Positions 16,072 through 24,796 of a stretch of 54,952 nucleotides of DNA are shown piece after piece. Origin of the DNA: a virus. Position numbers and translations under genes: made by a program. Where the stretch lies: the IMG/VR virus record IMGVR_UViG_3300031269_000018, positions 1-54,952 of that record; one strand, written 5' to 3'. Under the pieces are notes generated by a model. It had not been told where the DNA came from. It ran no database searches and worked only from the letters and a program-made list of their open reading frames with translations. How positions within the stretch are numbered: position 1 is the stretch's first letter; the number at the start of each line of letters is the position of its first letter.

Positions 16072-18116
16072 TATAATTTCCTAAAGTCGACGTAAGTGTC
16101 TCGGATGTTCTGATTAAGTCCCCATGGTGTGAATATGTAAACGCAACATGCAAACTTAGGTCCTTGCGGCTTGCCGTCTTTATCGACAAACCCAGAACCG
16201 TCAGGCCGCAGAAACTTCATTCTATAGGGCATATGGATCACAGTGTCAGCAAGTGCTCTCGCATTGCGTGTATAATCTGTCTCAGGTTTATCAGGCACAA
16301 GCAACGCTGTTAGGCTGCACCCTTTCATCGCCTCCTTAGCAGCTTTTAAAACCCACGGCTTTATATCGCTGTATGGAGGGTTGCAGAAATTTGCTGTCGG
16401 AGACCATGGCAATTTAAAAGCATCCTCACTTCGTTCCGCTAGTGAATAGTACTCACCGCATTTAGCTGTTCTCTTTAGCGCACAGACATCCAATCTAAAT
16501 GAGATACGCAAGTACTTTTCAAGTGCTTTTACGAACTCAGGCGGTGTCTGAGCGAGATCTTTTTCTTCTTCCGGTGTATTGCTGTTGTTGTTTTCCAATT
16601 GCGGCTCCTTGTATTGGTCTATGTTTGGGATCTGATTGAAAATGTGAGCGATAACGTCAATAGTCCAACCGTTACCAAACATTTTATATAATTGCGAGTT
16701 GCTTATACCGGCGCTTAACAACGTGTCTAAAATGTCCTCTGGTATTGTTTGAAGTCTGCCGCATTCGCGGGGTGTTAGTTTGCGGTAGTGAATGTTTTTA
16801 AGGCATTCGCTTTTTATAGAAAGTTTATTGTTATGTTCCCAACTATTTGCGCTTAATGTAGGGGTTTTACCGTCTAGCGCCTTTTCACCTCCTTTATTAA
16901 AACCTCGAGGTGTTTGTTGTATTGATACTTTAGATTCTTCTATTAATAAATTCCCAGCTCCAGCAGTGCCCCCAGATTGAGATGATAAAGCTATCGACTT
17001 TCCAAATTTTGAATAAACCCTATTACCTTGACCCCCGCCTTTAAATTCATGCACTCTTATTGGCGCGTTACTCGAATTATCTATTGATACTTTAGGCTCT
17101 AAGTTGCCCCCTGTTGCCGCTGCTAATGTTGGTGCTTTACCATTCGGTGAATAAATACGTTTATTGTAATCATGCCCTTTAATGTCTGATGCAGTGGCTA
17201 CTCTTTGTATAACAAAATTGTCTTTTTGAACCGTTGTAAGTGAGTTTGTTTTATCGTCTTTCCTAACTTCAAATTGCTGTTGTATTTTACCGTTATCGTT
17301 ATATCTTCCGCGTTGTGCTACGCATTTAACCTCTAAATAATTATATGGAACGCCTTTGTGCATGTTAGCAGTGAGACAAAATGATTTTTCTTTATCTTCT
17401 GATTGGGTACATCTATCAGCCCTACGCGCACCGGCTTGTTGCCACTTTTCATTGCCTTGTTGCATGTAATTAATTGCGCTATCAGTGTGAAAAAAAGAAC
17501 TTTCAACCTCACTTTCAAGAATGTCTTTTAACACAATTCCCTTATCTTTCGGTTGCTCAACGCCCCAATTACACCAGTAATAACGCTGCCTGTTTTGTGC
17601 GCTAACTAATGCGCTGTTGATAAAGACAGGCTCTACACCGATTGCATTACTAATTAAGTCCAAAAAGTCTTTTTTCATCTTCACGTTTTCAAGGAAGAAC
17701 CTAATGTTAGGGTTGACTAACTTGATATGGTCTAGCAATAAAATATATTCCCAAAACAGATAAGACTGACTTAAAAACTCTGCACCTGCTAATTTCAACT
17801 CAAGGTACTTTTCTCTGCTATCAACAACTATTTTTTCACCGTTTAGTATTGCAGCAGTGCCAGCCATTTTTCCGGCCATTGAGAAACCCTGGCACGGTGA
17901 ACCACCAATGAATAAATCAATCGTTGACCAGTTAATTAACCATTTGCGCCACTTAGTTATATTGCCCATTTGTATGGTTTTAGGGAATACCGCTATAGTT
18001 CCTTGTATAGCGTACTTATTAATCTCACTTGCATAGTATTTAGCGGGTTTTATCCCCATTACTTTTAATGCGGTTTGGCCGCCTGAATGACCGTCGAACG
18101 CTGCAAACACATTCAT
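16071..18116 (-). CDS. Bifunctional DNA methyltransferase: C5-cytosine domain fused to N6-adenine (Dam-like) domain, 681 aa
   Basis: Residues 1-490 are a cytosine-C5 methyltransferase: AAFDGHSGGQ (motif I), GGSPCQGFSMAG with catalytic Cys75, FLENV (143-145), SAQNRQRYY (174-178), LTPRECGRLQ (448-456) and MFGNGWTID (479-487). The target-recognition part (~266-435) contains three or four related modules around GRYNDNGK, IYSPNGKAPTLAAATGG, VYSKFGKSIALSSQSGG and ALDGKTPTLSA, so more than one target sequence is possible. Residues 524-681 match the phage Dam-type N6-adenine family: TPPEFVKALEKYL, FRLDVCAL, and NPPY at 579-582. It may protect phage DNA from restriction; target sites are unknown. Three bases separate it from the polymerase gene. 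Confidence 0.88.
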   Translation of the reverse strand: MNVFAAFDGHSGGQTALKVMGIKPAKYYASEINKYAIQGTIAVFPKTIQMGNITKWRKWLINWSTIDLFIGGSPCQGFSMAGKMAGTAAILNGEKIVVDSREKYLELKLAGAEFLSQSYLFWEYILLLDHIKLVNPNIRFFLENVKMKKDFLDLISNAIGVEPVFINSALVSAQNRQRYYWCNWGVEQPKDKGIVLKDILESEVESSFFHTDSAINYMQQGNEKWQQAGARRADRCTQSEDKEKSFCLTANMHKGVPYNYLEVKCVAQRGRYNDNGKIQQQFEVRKDDKTNSLTTVQKDNFVIQRVATASDIKGHDYNKRIYSPNGKAPTLAAATGGNLEPKVSIDNSSNAPIRVHEFKGGGQGNRVYSKFGKSIALSSQSGGTAGAGNLLIEESKVSIQQTPRGFNKGGEKALDGKTPTLSANSWEHNNKLSIKSECLKNIHYRKLTPRECGRLQTIPEDILDTLLSAGISNSQLYKMFGNGWTIDVIAHIFNQIPNIDQYKEPQLENNNSNTPEEEKDLAQTPPEFVKALEKYLRISFRLDVCALKRTAKCGEYYSLAERSEDAFKLPWSPTANFCNPPYSDIKPWVLKAAKEAMKGCSLTALLVPDKPETDYTRNARALADTVIHMPYRMKFLRPDGSGFVDKDGKPQGPKFACCVYIFTPWGLNQNIRDTYVDFRKL

Positions 18117-18119
18117 GGA

Positions 18120-20006
18120 TCATAGCTCCTTTAATTCTGACCAACGAGAACCTACTTGCACATCCCATGTTAGCGGTACAGTTGGTGTATAGCCCCACCA
18201 TTTGCCGTAATCCATTTTGTTAAGCATTTCACGGCACTCAATAAGACGTGAGTTTGGGACGTCGTTTTTTACTTCGTAGTGTAATCCGTCATGTAAATCA
18301 AACCAAAACTCAAACTCTGGAAAGTATTTTCCGATTTCTTGTATTGCTAAGTCTTTCATATCAGCGCCACTGCCTTGGATCGGAAAGTTTATAGCTGATG
18401 ATTCAGTCGACCATTTACTTTCTTTATCCCAAAAATCTAATTTATAGCGACGACCTGCCATTGATTCGGCATAGCCTGTTAGTTTGCCTTTGTTTATAGC
18501 ACTCGTCCAGTATGGCTTAATTTTCTTAAAGCCTCTGTGAAACGTATTTTGCCAGCTTGCGGCCGTCATAAAATCAACGTTCATTCCGTATTGAACCCGC
18601 GCTTGAACCCGCAACTTTTTTACGCCAATTCGATAGTTATTTGCTAGATTTGTGAATTTGCCTTGGTAGCGATAACCATGATCCCCGGTAATAGCAGTGT
18701 TTCCTTCTTTCTTTCCTTTCATGAAATCGTCGTAATGGATCCCTGATATCTCAGAGCCAGTGAACGAGTGAAAATCTTTTCCCATTACAAATATCTCAGT
18801 CATATTCTCATCGCCTGAGTAGTCTGCTATCAATCGAGACTCTTGACCCGCTGCATCGTACTCTACGTGCTTGTATCCCGGTCTGGGGCGTATCAATGCG
18901 CGAAACTCTTTTTGTCTTGGCCATTGATGTAATGCCATACCAATTGAGTATTTTTTCTTGATCTTGCTTGTGTATGTCATCCTACCGGTATAAGTGGAGA
19001 ATATTCTGGCTTGCGGGTGCAGTACTTCACTGCCAAGGTACTCTCGAGATTTTAAAGGTGATTGAATGTACTTTGTAAGTTGAGTATTTAATTGGCGCCA
19101 TCTTAGGATCTCAATAACATGGTCATCATCATCTGCAAGATAGGTCAACGCCGCTTTATCGGTGCTCGGTGCTTTGGTTTTTTCACTGAAACTTTTAGGT
19201 GTCAGCTTCCATACATCGTAGAGTAGGTTTGCCATTTGTTTCGGGCTGCGCAGTATTTTACTGGGGATCCAACCATTCACGCCAAGTCGAACTACTTTTG
19301 ACTGCTGATGATTATGCACGCCCAGTTTGTATTCGATGGTAGCCATCTCTTCTGTGATCGCAGGGGTGATATCATCAATAAGCGAGAAGTCTACCATTAC
19401 ACCGCGCTCGTATGACTCTGCAACTGGTATCAAGCTTGCCATTGAGATCATACATGATTTCTGCTGTTGAGGCGTGAGGCGTGAGTATGCAACGGTAGCG
19501 ACTCGTGCTGTCATAATGGCGTCAAGCTTTGCTCTGGTTTCCCAGTACTTGCCTTGAGCGCCTGCATGCACTTCTTGCTCTTTCATTTTTACAAACGCAA
19601 CCGCCCAAGGCTCGTCTTTGAAAAAGTACTTCACCGCATCTGCTAGTGACCAGGCAGGGCGTCGTTCTTTTCGCTGTGAGTTTGAAAGCCATTTCCAAAT
19701 AATCCCGGCGTCGACCCACTTTATTTTCTTCACTTCTTCTACATAACCAGCCGCAATTAAAAATGAAATGTCAAACGTGAGGTTATAGCCAGTGAGTGTC
19801 TGACCTTCTAAGCTTCTTAGTAACGCCCGGTACTGTGTCTTCTTTTGTACAACAAACGCTTCTCCGGATGCTTTTCCAACCGCTATATTCGTGATCATGG
19901 CAGTGCCTTCCCGTACTCTCCATGGTTGCAGTGCATATTCTTGAGGGGCATCTCCAGTAGGTGCTGTCTCAATATCCAATGCAGGGATATCTAGTTTGTT
20001 TGACAT
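18120..20006 (-). CDS. DNA polymerase, family A with 3'-5' exonuclease domain, 628 aa
   Basis: The N-terminal proofreading domain shows LDIETAP (Asp11, Glu13), GYNLTFDISFLI and KLDAIMTARV. The polymerase part shows motif A VEYDAAGQESRLIADYSGD (~380), motif B around FTNLANNYRIGVKKL, and motif C FDLHDGLHYEV (~572), where the usual HDE reads HDG. There is no 5'-3' exonuclease domain, as in other phage PolA enzymes. It is four bases downstream of the primase-helicase and is the likely replicative polymerase. Confidence 0.92.
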   Translation of the reverse strand: MSNKLDIPALDIETAPTGDAPQEYALQPWRVREGTAMITNIAVGKASGEAFVVQKKTQYRALLRSLEGQTLTGYNLTFDISFLIAAGYVEEVKKIKWVDAGIIWKWLSNSQRKERRPAWSLADAVKYFFKDEPWAVAFVKMKEQEVHAGAQGKYWETRAKLDAIMTARVATVAYSRLTPQQQKSCMISMASLIPVAESYERGVMVDFSLIDDITPAITEEMATIEYKLGVHNHQQSKVVRLGVNGWIPSKILRSPKQMANLLYDVWKLTPKSFSEKTKAPSTDKAALTYLADDDDHVIEILRWRQLNTQLTKYIQSPLKSREYLGSEVLHPQARIFSTYTGRMTYTSKIKKKYSIGMALHQWPRQKEFRALIRPRPGYKHVEYDAAGQESRLIADYSGDENMTEIFVMGKDFHSFTGSEISGIHYDDFMKGKKEGNTAITGDHGYRYQGKFTNLANNYRIGVKKLRVQARVQYGMNVDFMTAASWQNTFHRGFKKIKPYWTSAINKGKLTGYAESMAGRRYKLDFWDKESKWSTESSAINFPIQGSGADMKDLAIQEIGKYFPEFEFWFDLHDGLHYEVKNDVPNSRLIECREMLNKMDYGKWWGYTPTVPLTWDVQVGSRWSELKEL

Positions 20007-20009
20007 GGT

Positions 20010-22376
20010 TTATTTGACCTCTTTAAGTTGGGGTGGTGCTACCTCTTTTTTTAATAACATGCATTCTGAGCGTGTCAGCTCATGACGTATTGCTTCTGGA
20101 TTACTTTCAATCCAAGCTTTGTGATTTCTAACGCTTCTTGGTCTGTGTCTCCACCTCACTCCTTTGCCGTCGGTTCTTAGTTGACCATCGTATGCTTTGT
20201 TTGAAAGACGTGTCATAACCTCAATCACTTCTTGCTTTATCGCGTTGTTCAATGGCGTTTCAGAATGCTCAGCAACAAAATTCGTGACCAGTACATTGCT
20301 TGTTATATCAGCGCCGAATGGACCGTCTCGAGCATCAATTGCATCAGCGATCAACCCTTCTAAGTACGAACGACTGTTCTCAATTAAGTCGGCTTTGGAC
20401 TTCGTTTGAGGAGGCGGTTTATTGTATGCAAACTGAGTTAGATCACGCTGAGCGCACCACGCTAATATATGAGATAAATTATCACCCTTGCGCTGCCACT
20501 CCCAAATTTCGTGGTAATACTTAGCGTCAAGAACACCGTCAATTCTATGCACCCAAAAACGACGATCTCCACCTCTTATTTGCGCAGCATCTTCGTTGTT
20601 CGAGAACAAGATCACATTGCAAAATATTTGCTCTGACTGCTCCTTTTTTCCTTTTGTGTTTATTTCTATGTGAGATTCAGAAATAATATGATTTAGTTTT
20701 TCAACAACACCGCCTCTGAGGTCTTTGTGCATTTCATCAATGCAAACTAATGTTTTGTTTTGCAAAAATGAGTTGAACTGATTGGTTAGACGTTCAGGCA
20801 AGATCATAATGGCATTCTGCTTTCCAACTAACTTGACCATCAATTCATAGATCCAGCCTTTTCCTGCACCTGGGTCTGATATAAGCAGAGGAACCCAAGG
20901 GATCCTTCGCTCTGGGTGTATAATTGTACAAGCAAACCAATCCATAAATAAGAACCGATCATCGTCATTCGGAAATAGGAATTCCATATGTGCTAAAAAA
21001 GGTTTTATCTTACCAACATCAATTTCGGGCGCTGGGACTATCTGGGCTGCTTTATATAAGTTCCAATAATCTGAGTCTTCGAGATTTACTATGGCTTCTT
21101 TGCCCGGATAGTAAATGGTGTCGCGAACACTTTTTCTGTTATGACATTCGAGCCACTTTTTACTGAGAAAAGCTTTTCCCCCAACTTTAATGTTTTGAGT
21201 CGCGTTTTTCCAGTCTTGGAGCGAGTACATACTGTGTTCTCCGCTGAGTTTGGTATCAATAACTCTCGATCCTTCGTCAACGTAGCGAAATCGTTCGATC
21301 CATGCATCGAGTGTATTCTCACCACCTGATATATCTTCATAGATCACCTCCTCAGCTTTAGTGCCTTTGTTGATAACAGACTCAATTGTTGTATCGGCAG
21401 TGATGGGTGGCGGTGGTGGCGGTGCATTTGCAATTTTTTCTTCTTGTGCTTCTTGTTCGCGCTGGTCGCAAAATTTATCAACGCAACCTAGTACTTCATA
21501 TTCGAGGGTGGCTTCGTCAATTGGCTCTGCATCGGATGGGCATAGATCCACATTCATACGAATTATCTCAGCTTTGATAGCCGCAGCACTGTAGCCATCT
21601 GATACCATCTTGCCTATGTGAGCCACCAGCAACGGTGTTCTGTTGCCCGGCGCTAATACAACTGGCTCTTGATAGCTGTCGGATATGTCTAACCCAAACG
21701 CATCGGCTTCCATCGCTCTGGCTGTCATTTTTCTAGGTTTTGCGGATATGGCATGATGAGTAGGTATTGCTTTTGCAGCACAATCGTATAAATGTTGTGT
21801 TGCGTAGTCACCACCAAACGCTTGCACTGTAACCATAACAGGTTCTTTTTTCTGATGTGGAAAACCTGGGACTCTCAACACTCTGTCTAAATTATTTACA
21901 TGAGGGTCCGTATTGAACTGTATAGCGAGTTGTTTTTGCATTGATTTAAACTGATCGAGCTCACAATCAACCACTCGCCAGTACACATGGAATTTGCCTT
22001 TGCTCGACGTTACGATCATTGAGGGTCTTGGCATGTAGTCAATCAATGATTTCATTGTCTCTACGGAAGTGTCAGGTTTGTCAGCGTCAACAAACAATGC
22101 ACGTATGCCAGTAATTGCATTTAATGAGCGTTTCAACCCTTCGTTTATTTGTACAAATACACCGGCGCCTCTTTCTGACAGTGATTTGAGTGTGTCTTCA
22201 TGCTCATCAAATGATCCTATTAATACTCGTGCAAGTGGATCAATAGGTTTTCCTAAGGCATTTTTTTTAAACGTTGCTTTTAATTCTTTTTTGTCAGTAA
22301 ACGTCTGGAACACATATGGTCCGTCTCCCAGCTCGCGCAAAAACGCTGTGGCTTGAGAGAGATCATACATTCCCAT
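20010..22376 (-). CDS. Primase-polymerase / SF3 (D5-like) helicase, 788 aa
   Basis: The first ~300 residues resemble the archaeo-eukaryotic primase fold: IRALFVDADKPD gives acidic metal ligands and GKFHVYWRV (~127) the conserved His. The C-terminal half is a superfamily 3 / D5-type helicase: ISDPGAGKGWIYELM (Walker A, ~499), TLVCIDEMHKD (Walker B, ~542), and SNNEDAAQIRGGDRRFWV (sensor/arginine region). A central acidic, proline-rich linker (NAPPPPPP) joins them. It would prime and unwind at the fork. It begins inside the end of the small DNA-binding gene upstream (two ATGs, 22376 and 22370). Confidence 0.88.
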   Translation of the reverse strand: MGMYDLSQATAFLRELGDGPYVFQTFTDKKELKATFKKNALGKPIDPLARVLIGSFDEHEDTLKSLSERGAGVFVQINEGLKRSLNAITGIRALFVDADKPDTSVETMKSLIDYMPRPSMIVTSSKGKFHVYWRVVDCELDQFKSMQKQLAIQFNTDPHVNNLDRVLRVPGFPHQKKEPVMVTVQAFGGDYATQHLYDCAAKAIPTHHAISAKPRKMTARAMEADAFGLDISDSYQEPVVLAPGNRTPLLVAHIGKMVSDGYSAAAIKAEIIRMNVDLCPSDAEPIDEATLEYEVLGCVDKFCDQREQEAQEEKIANAPPPPPPITADTTIESVINKGTKAEEVIYEDISGGENTLDAWIERFRYVDEGSRVIDTKLSGEHSMYSLQDWKNATQNIKVGGKAFLSKKWLECHNRKSVRDTIYYPGKEAIVNLEDSDYWNLYKAAQIVPAPEIDVGKIKPFLAHMEFLFPNDDDRFLFMDWFACTIIHPERRIPWVPLLISDPGAGKGWIYELMVKLVGKQNAIMILPERLTNQFNSFLQNKTLVCIDEMHKDLRGGVVEKLNHIISESHIEINTKGKKEQSEQIFCNVILFSNNEDAAQIRGGDRRFWVHRIDGVLDAKYYHEIWEWQRKGDNLSHILAWCAQRDLTQFAYNKPPPQTKSKADLIENSRSYLEGLIADAIDARDGPFGADITSNVLVTNFVAEHSETPLNNAIKQEVIEVMTRLSNKAYDGQLRTDGKGVRWRHRPRSVRNHKAWIESNPEAIRHELTRSECMLLKKEVAPPQLKEVK

Positions 22377-22578
22377 TTTTCTCCATGTAATCGGCTAAGA
22401 TAGTGTCAACGACAGAAGAGCGATTGATTGATTTGTTTTTTGGAAATTTGAGGCGTAACGAATCAGCGTATCTTGATAGCCATTCATCTGTGCTTTCTTT
22501 AATAGTAAAGGAACACACTTTTTTGTTGTCGCGTTTAATGCCTTGGTTCAAAGCTTCGGCTGAGAGAATTCGTGCCAT
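22363..22578 (-). CDS. Small ribbon-helix-helix-like protein, 71 aa
   Basis: First gene behind the promoter at 22611-22639. Basic start, then KVCSFTIKESTDEWLSRYAD, a beta strand followed by a helix, and INRSSVVDTILADYMEKNG, a second helix. This strand-helix-helix order with S-x-V-V at the turn resembles Arc/MetJ-type DNA-binding or plasmid CopG-like proteins. An autoregulator of the replication operon is a reasonable inference. Confidence 0.6.
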   Translation of the reverse strand: MARILSAEALNQGIKRDNKKVCSFTIKESTDEWLSRYADSLRLKFPKNKSINRSSVVDTILADYMEKNGNV

Positions 22579-22610
22579 TGGGTGTTGCCTTTGGATGTAT
22601 TAGGTTGTGT

Positions 22611-22639
22611 AATATGATACATCTTAATTGCATTGTCAA
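22611..22639 (-). promoter_or_regulatory. Sigma70-like promoter for the replication operon
   Basis: On the minus strand TTGACA (22639-22634), a 17-base spacer and CATATT (22616-22611) precede the ribbon-helix-helix-like gene, whose ATG is at 22578. It lies downstream of two minus-strand terminators, which separate it from the accessory block, so it should drive 22578 to 7174. Confidence 0.65.
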
Positions 22640-22748
22640 CCGACTTTATAAATGTATATTTAAAAATACAGTCTTGACAATTTATTTATTTAGGCAGGTA
22701 TAAAGTTGAGGTCACCGGAAGTGCGGTAGTTTCGATAGAGTGGGGATG

Positions 22749-22789
22749 AAAAAACCCCATAAAAGGAACTAACTTGGTCTTTTATGGGG
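22749..22789 (-). terminator. Intrinsic terminator, minus strand
   Basis: A perfect 11-bp inverted repeat, CCCCATAAAAG (22755-22765) and CTTTTATGGGG (22779-22789), with a 13-base loop. Read on the minus strand it is followed by six T (22754-22749). It is the second of two terminators ending the accessory block. Confidence 0.8.
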
Positions 22790-22911
22790 GAACCACAACA
22801 ACACTGACACTGGAGATGTCACTGCCTTTATAATCATTTTTATACTTGATGTCAATAGACAACACAGACTTGAATTCAATAGGTCTTATTGTGTCATTGG
22901 ATTGTGGATAC

Positions 22912-22934
22912 AAAAAAGCCCCGGTTAAGGGGCT
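22912..22934 (-). terminator. Intrinsic terminator, minus strand
   Basis: A six-base stem AGCCCC / GGGGCT (22917-22922, 22929-22934) with a six-base loop; on the minus strand it is followed by a run of T (22917-22912). It lies about 28 bases beyond the stop of the small membrane-protein gene at 22962. Confidence 0.8.
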
Positions 22935-22961
22935 GTCGTGTTGTATTTTTATGTTGTTATT

Positions 22962-23141
22962 TCATGGCAATCTCCTTTTATTTTTGGCATCCTCCCGATC
23001 AATCGAGGTCTTTATTTTATACGCTATATATCCACATGGCAGCGCAATCAGGATCGCGGTTGACACTGCTAGACTCAAAACAATACAGGCAAACATTGTG
23101 ATGGTCAATACGGCAACCAAGGCCAGTTTGTAGTACCTCAT
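22962..23141 (-). CDS. Small membrane protein, 59 aa
   Basis: Below common length cut-offs. The peptide starts MRYYKLALVAVLTITMFACI, continues through a long hydrophobic stretch (VLSLAVSTAILIALPCGYIA) and ends in a charged tail (KIKTSIDREDAKNKRRLP). One long or two short membrane helices are predicted by eye. The ATG overlaps the stop of the upstream gene (ATGA). Last gene of the accessory unit. It could be a holin- or exclusion-type protein, but nothing decides this. Confidence 0.65.
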   Translation of the reverse strand: MRYYKLALVAVLTITMFACIVLSLAVSTAILIALPCGYIAYKIKTSIDREDAKNKRRLP

Positions 23142-23410
23142 GCTTGCACCGTTACGTTATAGTCGATAACTACATTTGATACTTCAATGATTAGTTCTTT
23201 GGAAGGTACATACCATACCGCGCCCGTATTAATGTTAAGTATCTCTATGAATTGTGCTGGCCTTTTTGCTATTGACACACTGACATGTACTTTCATGTGC
23301 AAACCGCCTTCACGTTCAAATACATCTCCGACTTTTATGTCTCCAACCGTTAATTTCTTTGGCGAAGGTAGTTTATTGCGCACTATTTTAAAGTTTTTAT
23401 CTTTGCTCAT
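23138..23410 (-). CDS. Hypothetical protein, 90 aa
   Basis: Beta-rich soluble protein: LTVGDIKVGDVFEREGGLHM followed by KVHVSVSIAKRPAQFIEILN. The DxxxGDVFxxEGG..M segment resembles short phage proteins of unknown role. The ATG overlaps the upstream stop (ATGA) and the stop overlaps the small membrane gene. Confidence 0.65.
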   Translation of the reverse strand: MSKDKNFKIVRNKLPSPKKLTVGDIKVGDVFEREGGLHMKVHVSVSIAKRPAQFIEILNINTGAVWYVPSKELIIEVSNVVIDYNVTVQA

Positions 23411-23634
23411 GATTCTGTCCTCATGTGATATGTGTCTAAGTTAATTGGATGAACGGGGATCATGCCTTGGCTAAACTTTCGTGCATGATATTTCGCCGCG
23501 TCCTTGCTGTGTTGAGTTACCTCACCTTTGCGAATATCCTTTATTTCGCAACGATCTTTCACATCTTGTTTTACAATCGTGACCACTTGACCACAAATCA
23601 TTTGCTCTTGAATTGATATAAACGGCTTTTCCAT
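23407..23634 (-). CDS. Hypothetical protein, 75 aa
   Basis: Unrecognised; short beta-strand-rich and Lys-rich (MICGQVVTIVKQDVKDRCEI). It is preceded by a full copy of the repeated linker (23635-23705), whose AAGGAAATTAT tract provides the ribosome-binding site. Confidence 0.65.
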   Translation of the reverse strand: MEKPFISIQEQMICGQVVTIVKQDVKDRCEIKDIRKGEVTQHSKDAAKYHARKFSQGMIPVHPINLDTYHMRTES

Positions 23635-23705
23635 ATAATTTCCTTACTTGGTTGCTTGCGGATTATTCCGGCATTAACCACTCGTATATAATGGCTAATA
23701 ACAGA
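23635..23705 (-). repeat. Stop-to-start linker, copy 1
   Basis: On the minus strand the copy begins directly after the stop codon of the 167-aa gene with TCTGTTATTAGCCATT, forms a hairpin with AGTGGTTAA, then a CGGA-ATAA-TCCG mini-hairpin, and ends with AAGTAAGGAAATTAT directly before the ATG at 23634. Nearly identical to copy 2 apart from the loop and a few bases. Confidence 0.85.
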
Positions 23706-24209
23706 TCAGTCTTGGTTTGCCTCTACACCACTACTTGTGCCTTTTGAAGTCCATACCATTGATAGAGCATACCCTTTCTTGCATGTTGCTAACCATTGGC
23801 TATATGTTGCTGTCATACTTCCATACGCCGATGCATCGTTATCTGTAAGCCACTGAGCTAATTTCTCCACAGTGTCAAATGCCGGGCTTATTGGTGTACC
23901 TTCTGTACAGTCTTCATACATTCGCATCTGAGTTTTTTCATTTTCATCCCACTTGGGCATATAATCCGACTCGACTGGTTTACCTCCTGAGTACTTTTTG
24001 AAACTGATGTTTTCATATTCTTCAAGCTTTGGCTCCCATTCAATATTTTCTTCGTAACTTTTTGTATATCCTTCAAACCATTTTTTTCTTTCTAGTTCCC
24101 ACTGCTGCCTTTCAGCTTTAAAATCACGGTTTAAAAGTGGTATGTATTCACCTGAAGCATCCAAAGGGTGCTCCCAGTTCTCTGGTACGTTTCTTATTTC
24201 TCTACCCAT
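23706..24209 (-). CDS. Conserved phage protein, 167 aa
   Basis: Opens MGREIRNVPENWEHP and contains YEDCTEGTPISPAFDTVEKLAQWL; GRE.R.VP..W.HP and Y...EGTPisP are marks of a widespread phage protein family without known function. Acidic and aromatic-rich, soluble. Linkers flank it on both sides, so it looks like a self-contained cassette. Confidence 0.75.
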   Translation of the reverse strand: MGREIRNVPENWEHPLDASGEYIPLLNRDFKAERQQWELERKKWFEGYTKSYEENIEWEPKLEEYENISFKKYSGGKPVESDYMPKWDENEKTQMRMYEDCTEGTPISPAFDTVEKLAQWLTDNDASAYGSMTATYSQWLATCKKGYALSMVWTSKGTSSGVEANQD

Positions 24210-24285
24210 TTTATAATTTCCTTACTTGGTTGTTGTTTCGGATTATTCCGGCATTAACCACTCGTTTCGAATGGCTAATAACAGA
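24210..24285 (-). repeat. Stop-to-start linker, copy 2
   Basis: Directly after the TAG of the secreted-peptide gene: TCTGTTATTAGCCATTCG pairs with CGAGTGGTTAA (11 pairs counting G-U), then CGGAATAATCCG, AAACAACAAC, and AAGTAAGGAAATTATAAA before the ATG at 24209. The differences between arms are G-U pairs, so pairing in RNA, not DNA symmetry, is preserved. Confidence 0.85.
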
Positions 24286-24480
24286 CTACACCTGGATGTT
24301 AAGGGGGCATATATCAATTGCTCGCATTGTTCGAGTGTATTGACTGCCCAGGAACTTGTAGTAGCATTGTTTTGTCATCCCTGTGACTTTCTCGCCTGTG
24401 TAGAATGCGGTTCCTGCGTTTGCTGTGGTTGCAAAAACTAAGGTAATAAAAACGACTAGTGCTAGTTTTACAGATTTCAT
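24286..24480 (-). CDS. Small secreted protein, 64 aa, with signal peptide
   Basis: MKSVKLALVVFITLVFATTA is a Sec signal peptide, with likely cleavage after TANA. The mature part starts GTAFYTGEKVTGMTKQCYYK, has two Cys (CYY, CPL) that could form a disulphide, and ends DICPLNIQV. I recall peptides of this GxAFYTGE..TGMTK.CYY type in gammaproteobacterial phages and chromosomes; the function is unknown. It would act in the periplasm. Confidence 0.8.
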   Translation of the reverse strand: MKSVKLALVVFITLVFATTANAGTAFYTGEKVTGMTKQCYYKFLGSQYTRTMRAIDICPLNIQV

Positions 24481-24549
24481 TTTGTGTTGCCTCTTGTTGT
24501 TTCGGATGATTCCGACAGTAGCTACTTAAATCAAATAGCTACTAGCAGA
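24481..24549 (-). repeat. Stop-to-start linker, copy 3
   Basis: Variant copy: TCTGCT, then AGTAGCTA and TAGCTACT, a perfect eight-bp stem of unrelated sequence to copies 1 and 2, then CGGAATCATCCGAAACAAC. The ribosome-binding end differs (AAGAGGCAACACAAA). Ten further bases separate it from the stop of the upstream gene. Confidence 0.75.
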
Positions 24550-24559
24550 TCATTTGTTG

Positions 24560-24796
24560 TCAGTCTTTTTTAATTGTAAATCGCGCTCTCCCTTCTTGGT
24601 TGCGACACCACACCGTAAACTCACCATGCATTTTAATGTTACGATTAATCAATTCGTGGTTTCTAGTACTAATTTCAGTGTAAATGTGGTACTTAGTAAA
24701 TCGGATCGCCTCTTCTAAACTTTTAAATTCGAAATCTTTTTTAAATGTGTTTCGAGTACTTGTTGGGTTTACCAGTGATAATTCAATGTTGTACAT
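24560..24796 (-). CDS. Hypothetical protein, 78 aa
   Basis: Unrecognised soluble protein with mixed strands and helices (KSLEEAIRFTKYHIYTEIST; GEFTVWCRNQEGRARFTIKK). It looks like a small alpha-beta fold. The ATG overlaps the stop of the zinc-ribbon gene (TAATG). Confidence 0.65.
   Translation of the reverse strand: MYNIELSLVNPTSTRNTFKKDFEFKSLEEAIRFTKYHIYTEISTRNHELINRNIKMHGEFTVWCRNQEGRARFTIKKD

Larger units (their letters stand above)
22579..22961. other. Non-coding control gap between accessory and replication modules
   Basis: No gene is supported here. It holds the minus-strand promoter at 22611-22639, terminators at 22749-22789 and 22912-22934, and a short inverted repeat TGACA/TGTCA around 22806-22822. 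It insulates the early accessory transcription unit from the replication operon. Confidence 0.7.

Noticed and set aside
22674-22704. TTGACA ... TATAAA on the plus strand
   Set aside because: The spacer is 19 bases and no plus-strand gene follows.
22846-23133. 95-aa open frame on the plus strand
   Set aside because: Overlaps the coupled 59-aa membrane gene and a terminator on the opposite strand, and has no ribosome-binding site.
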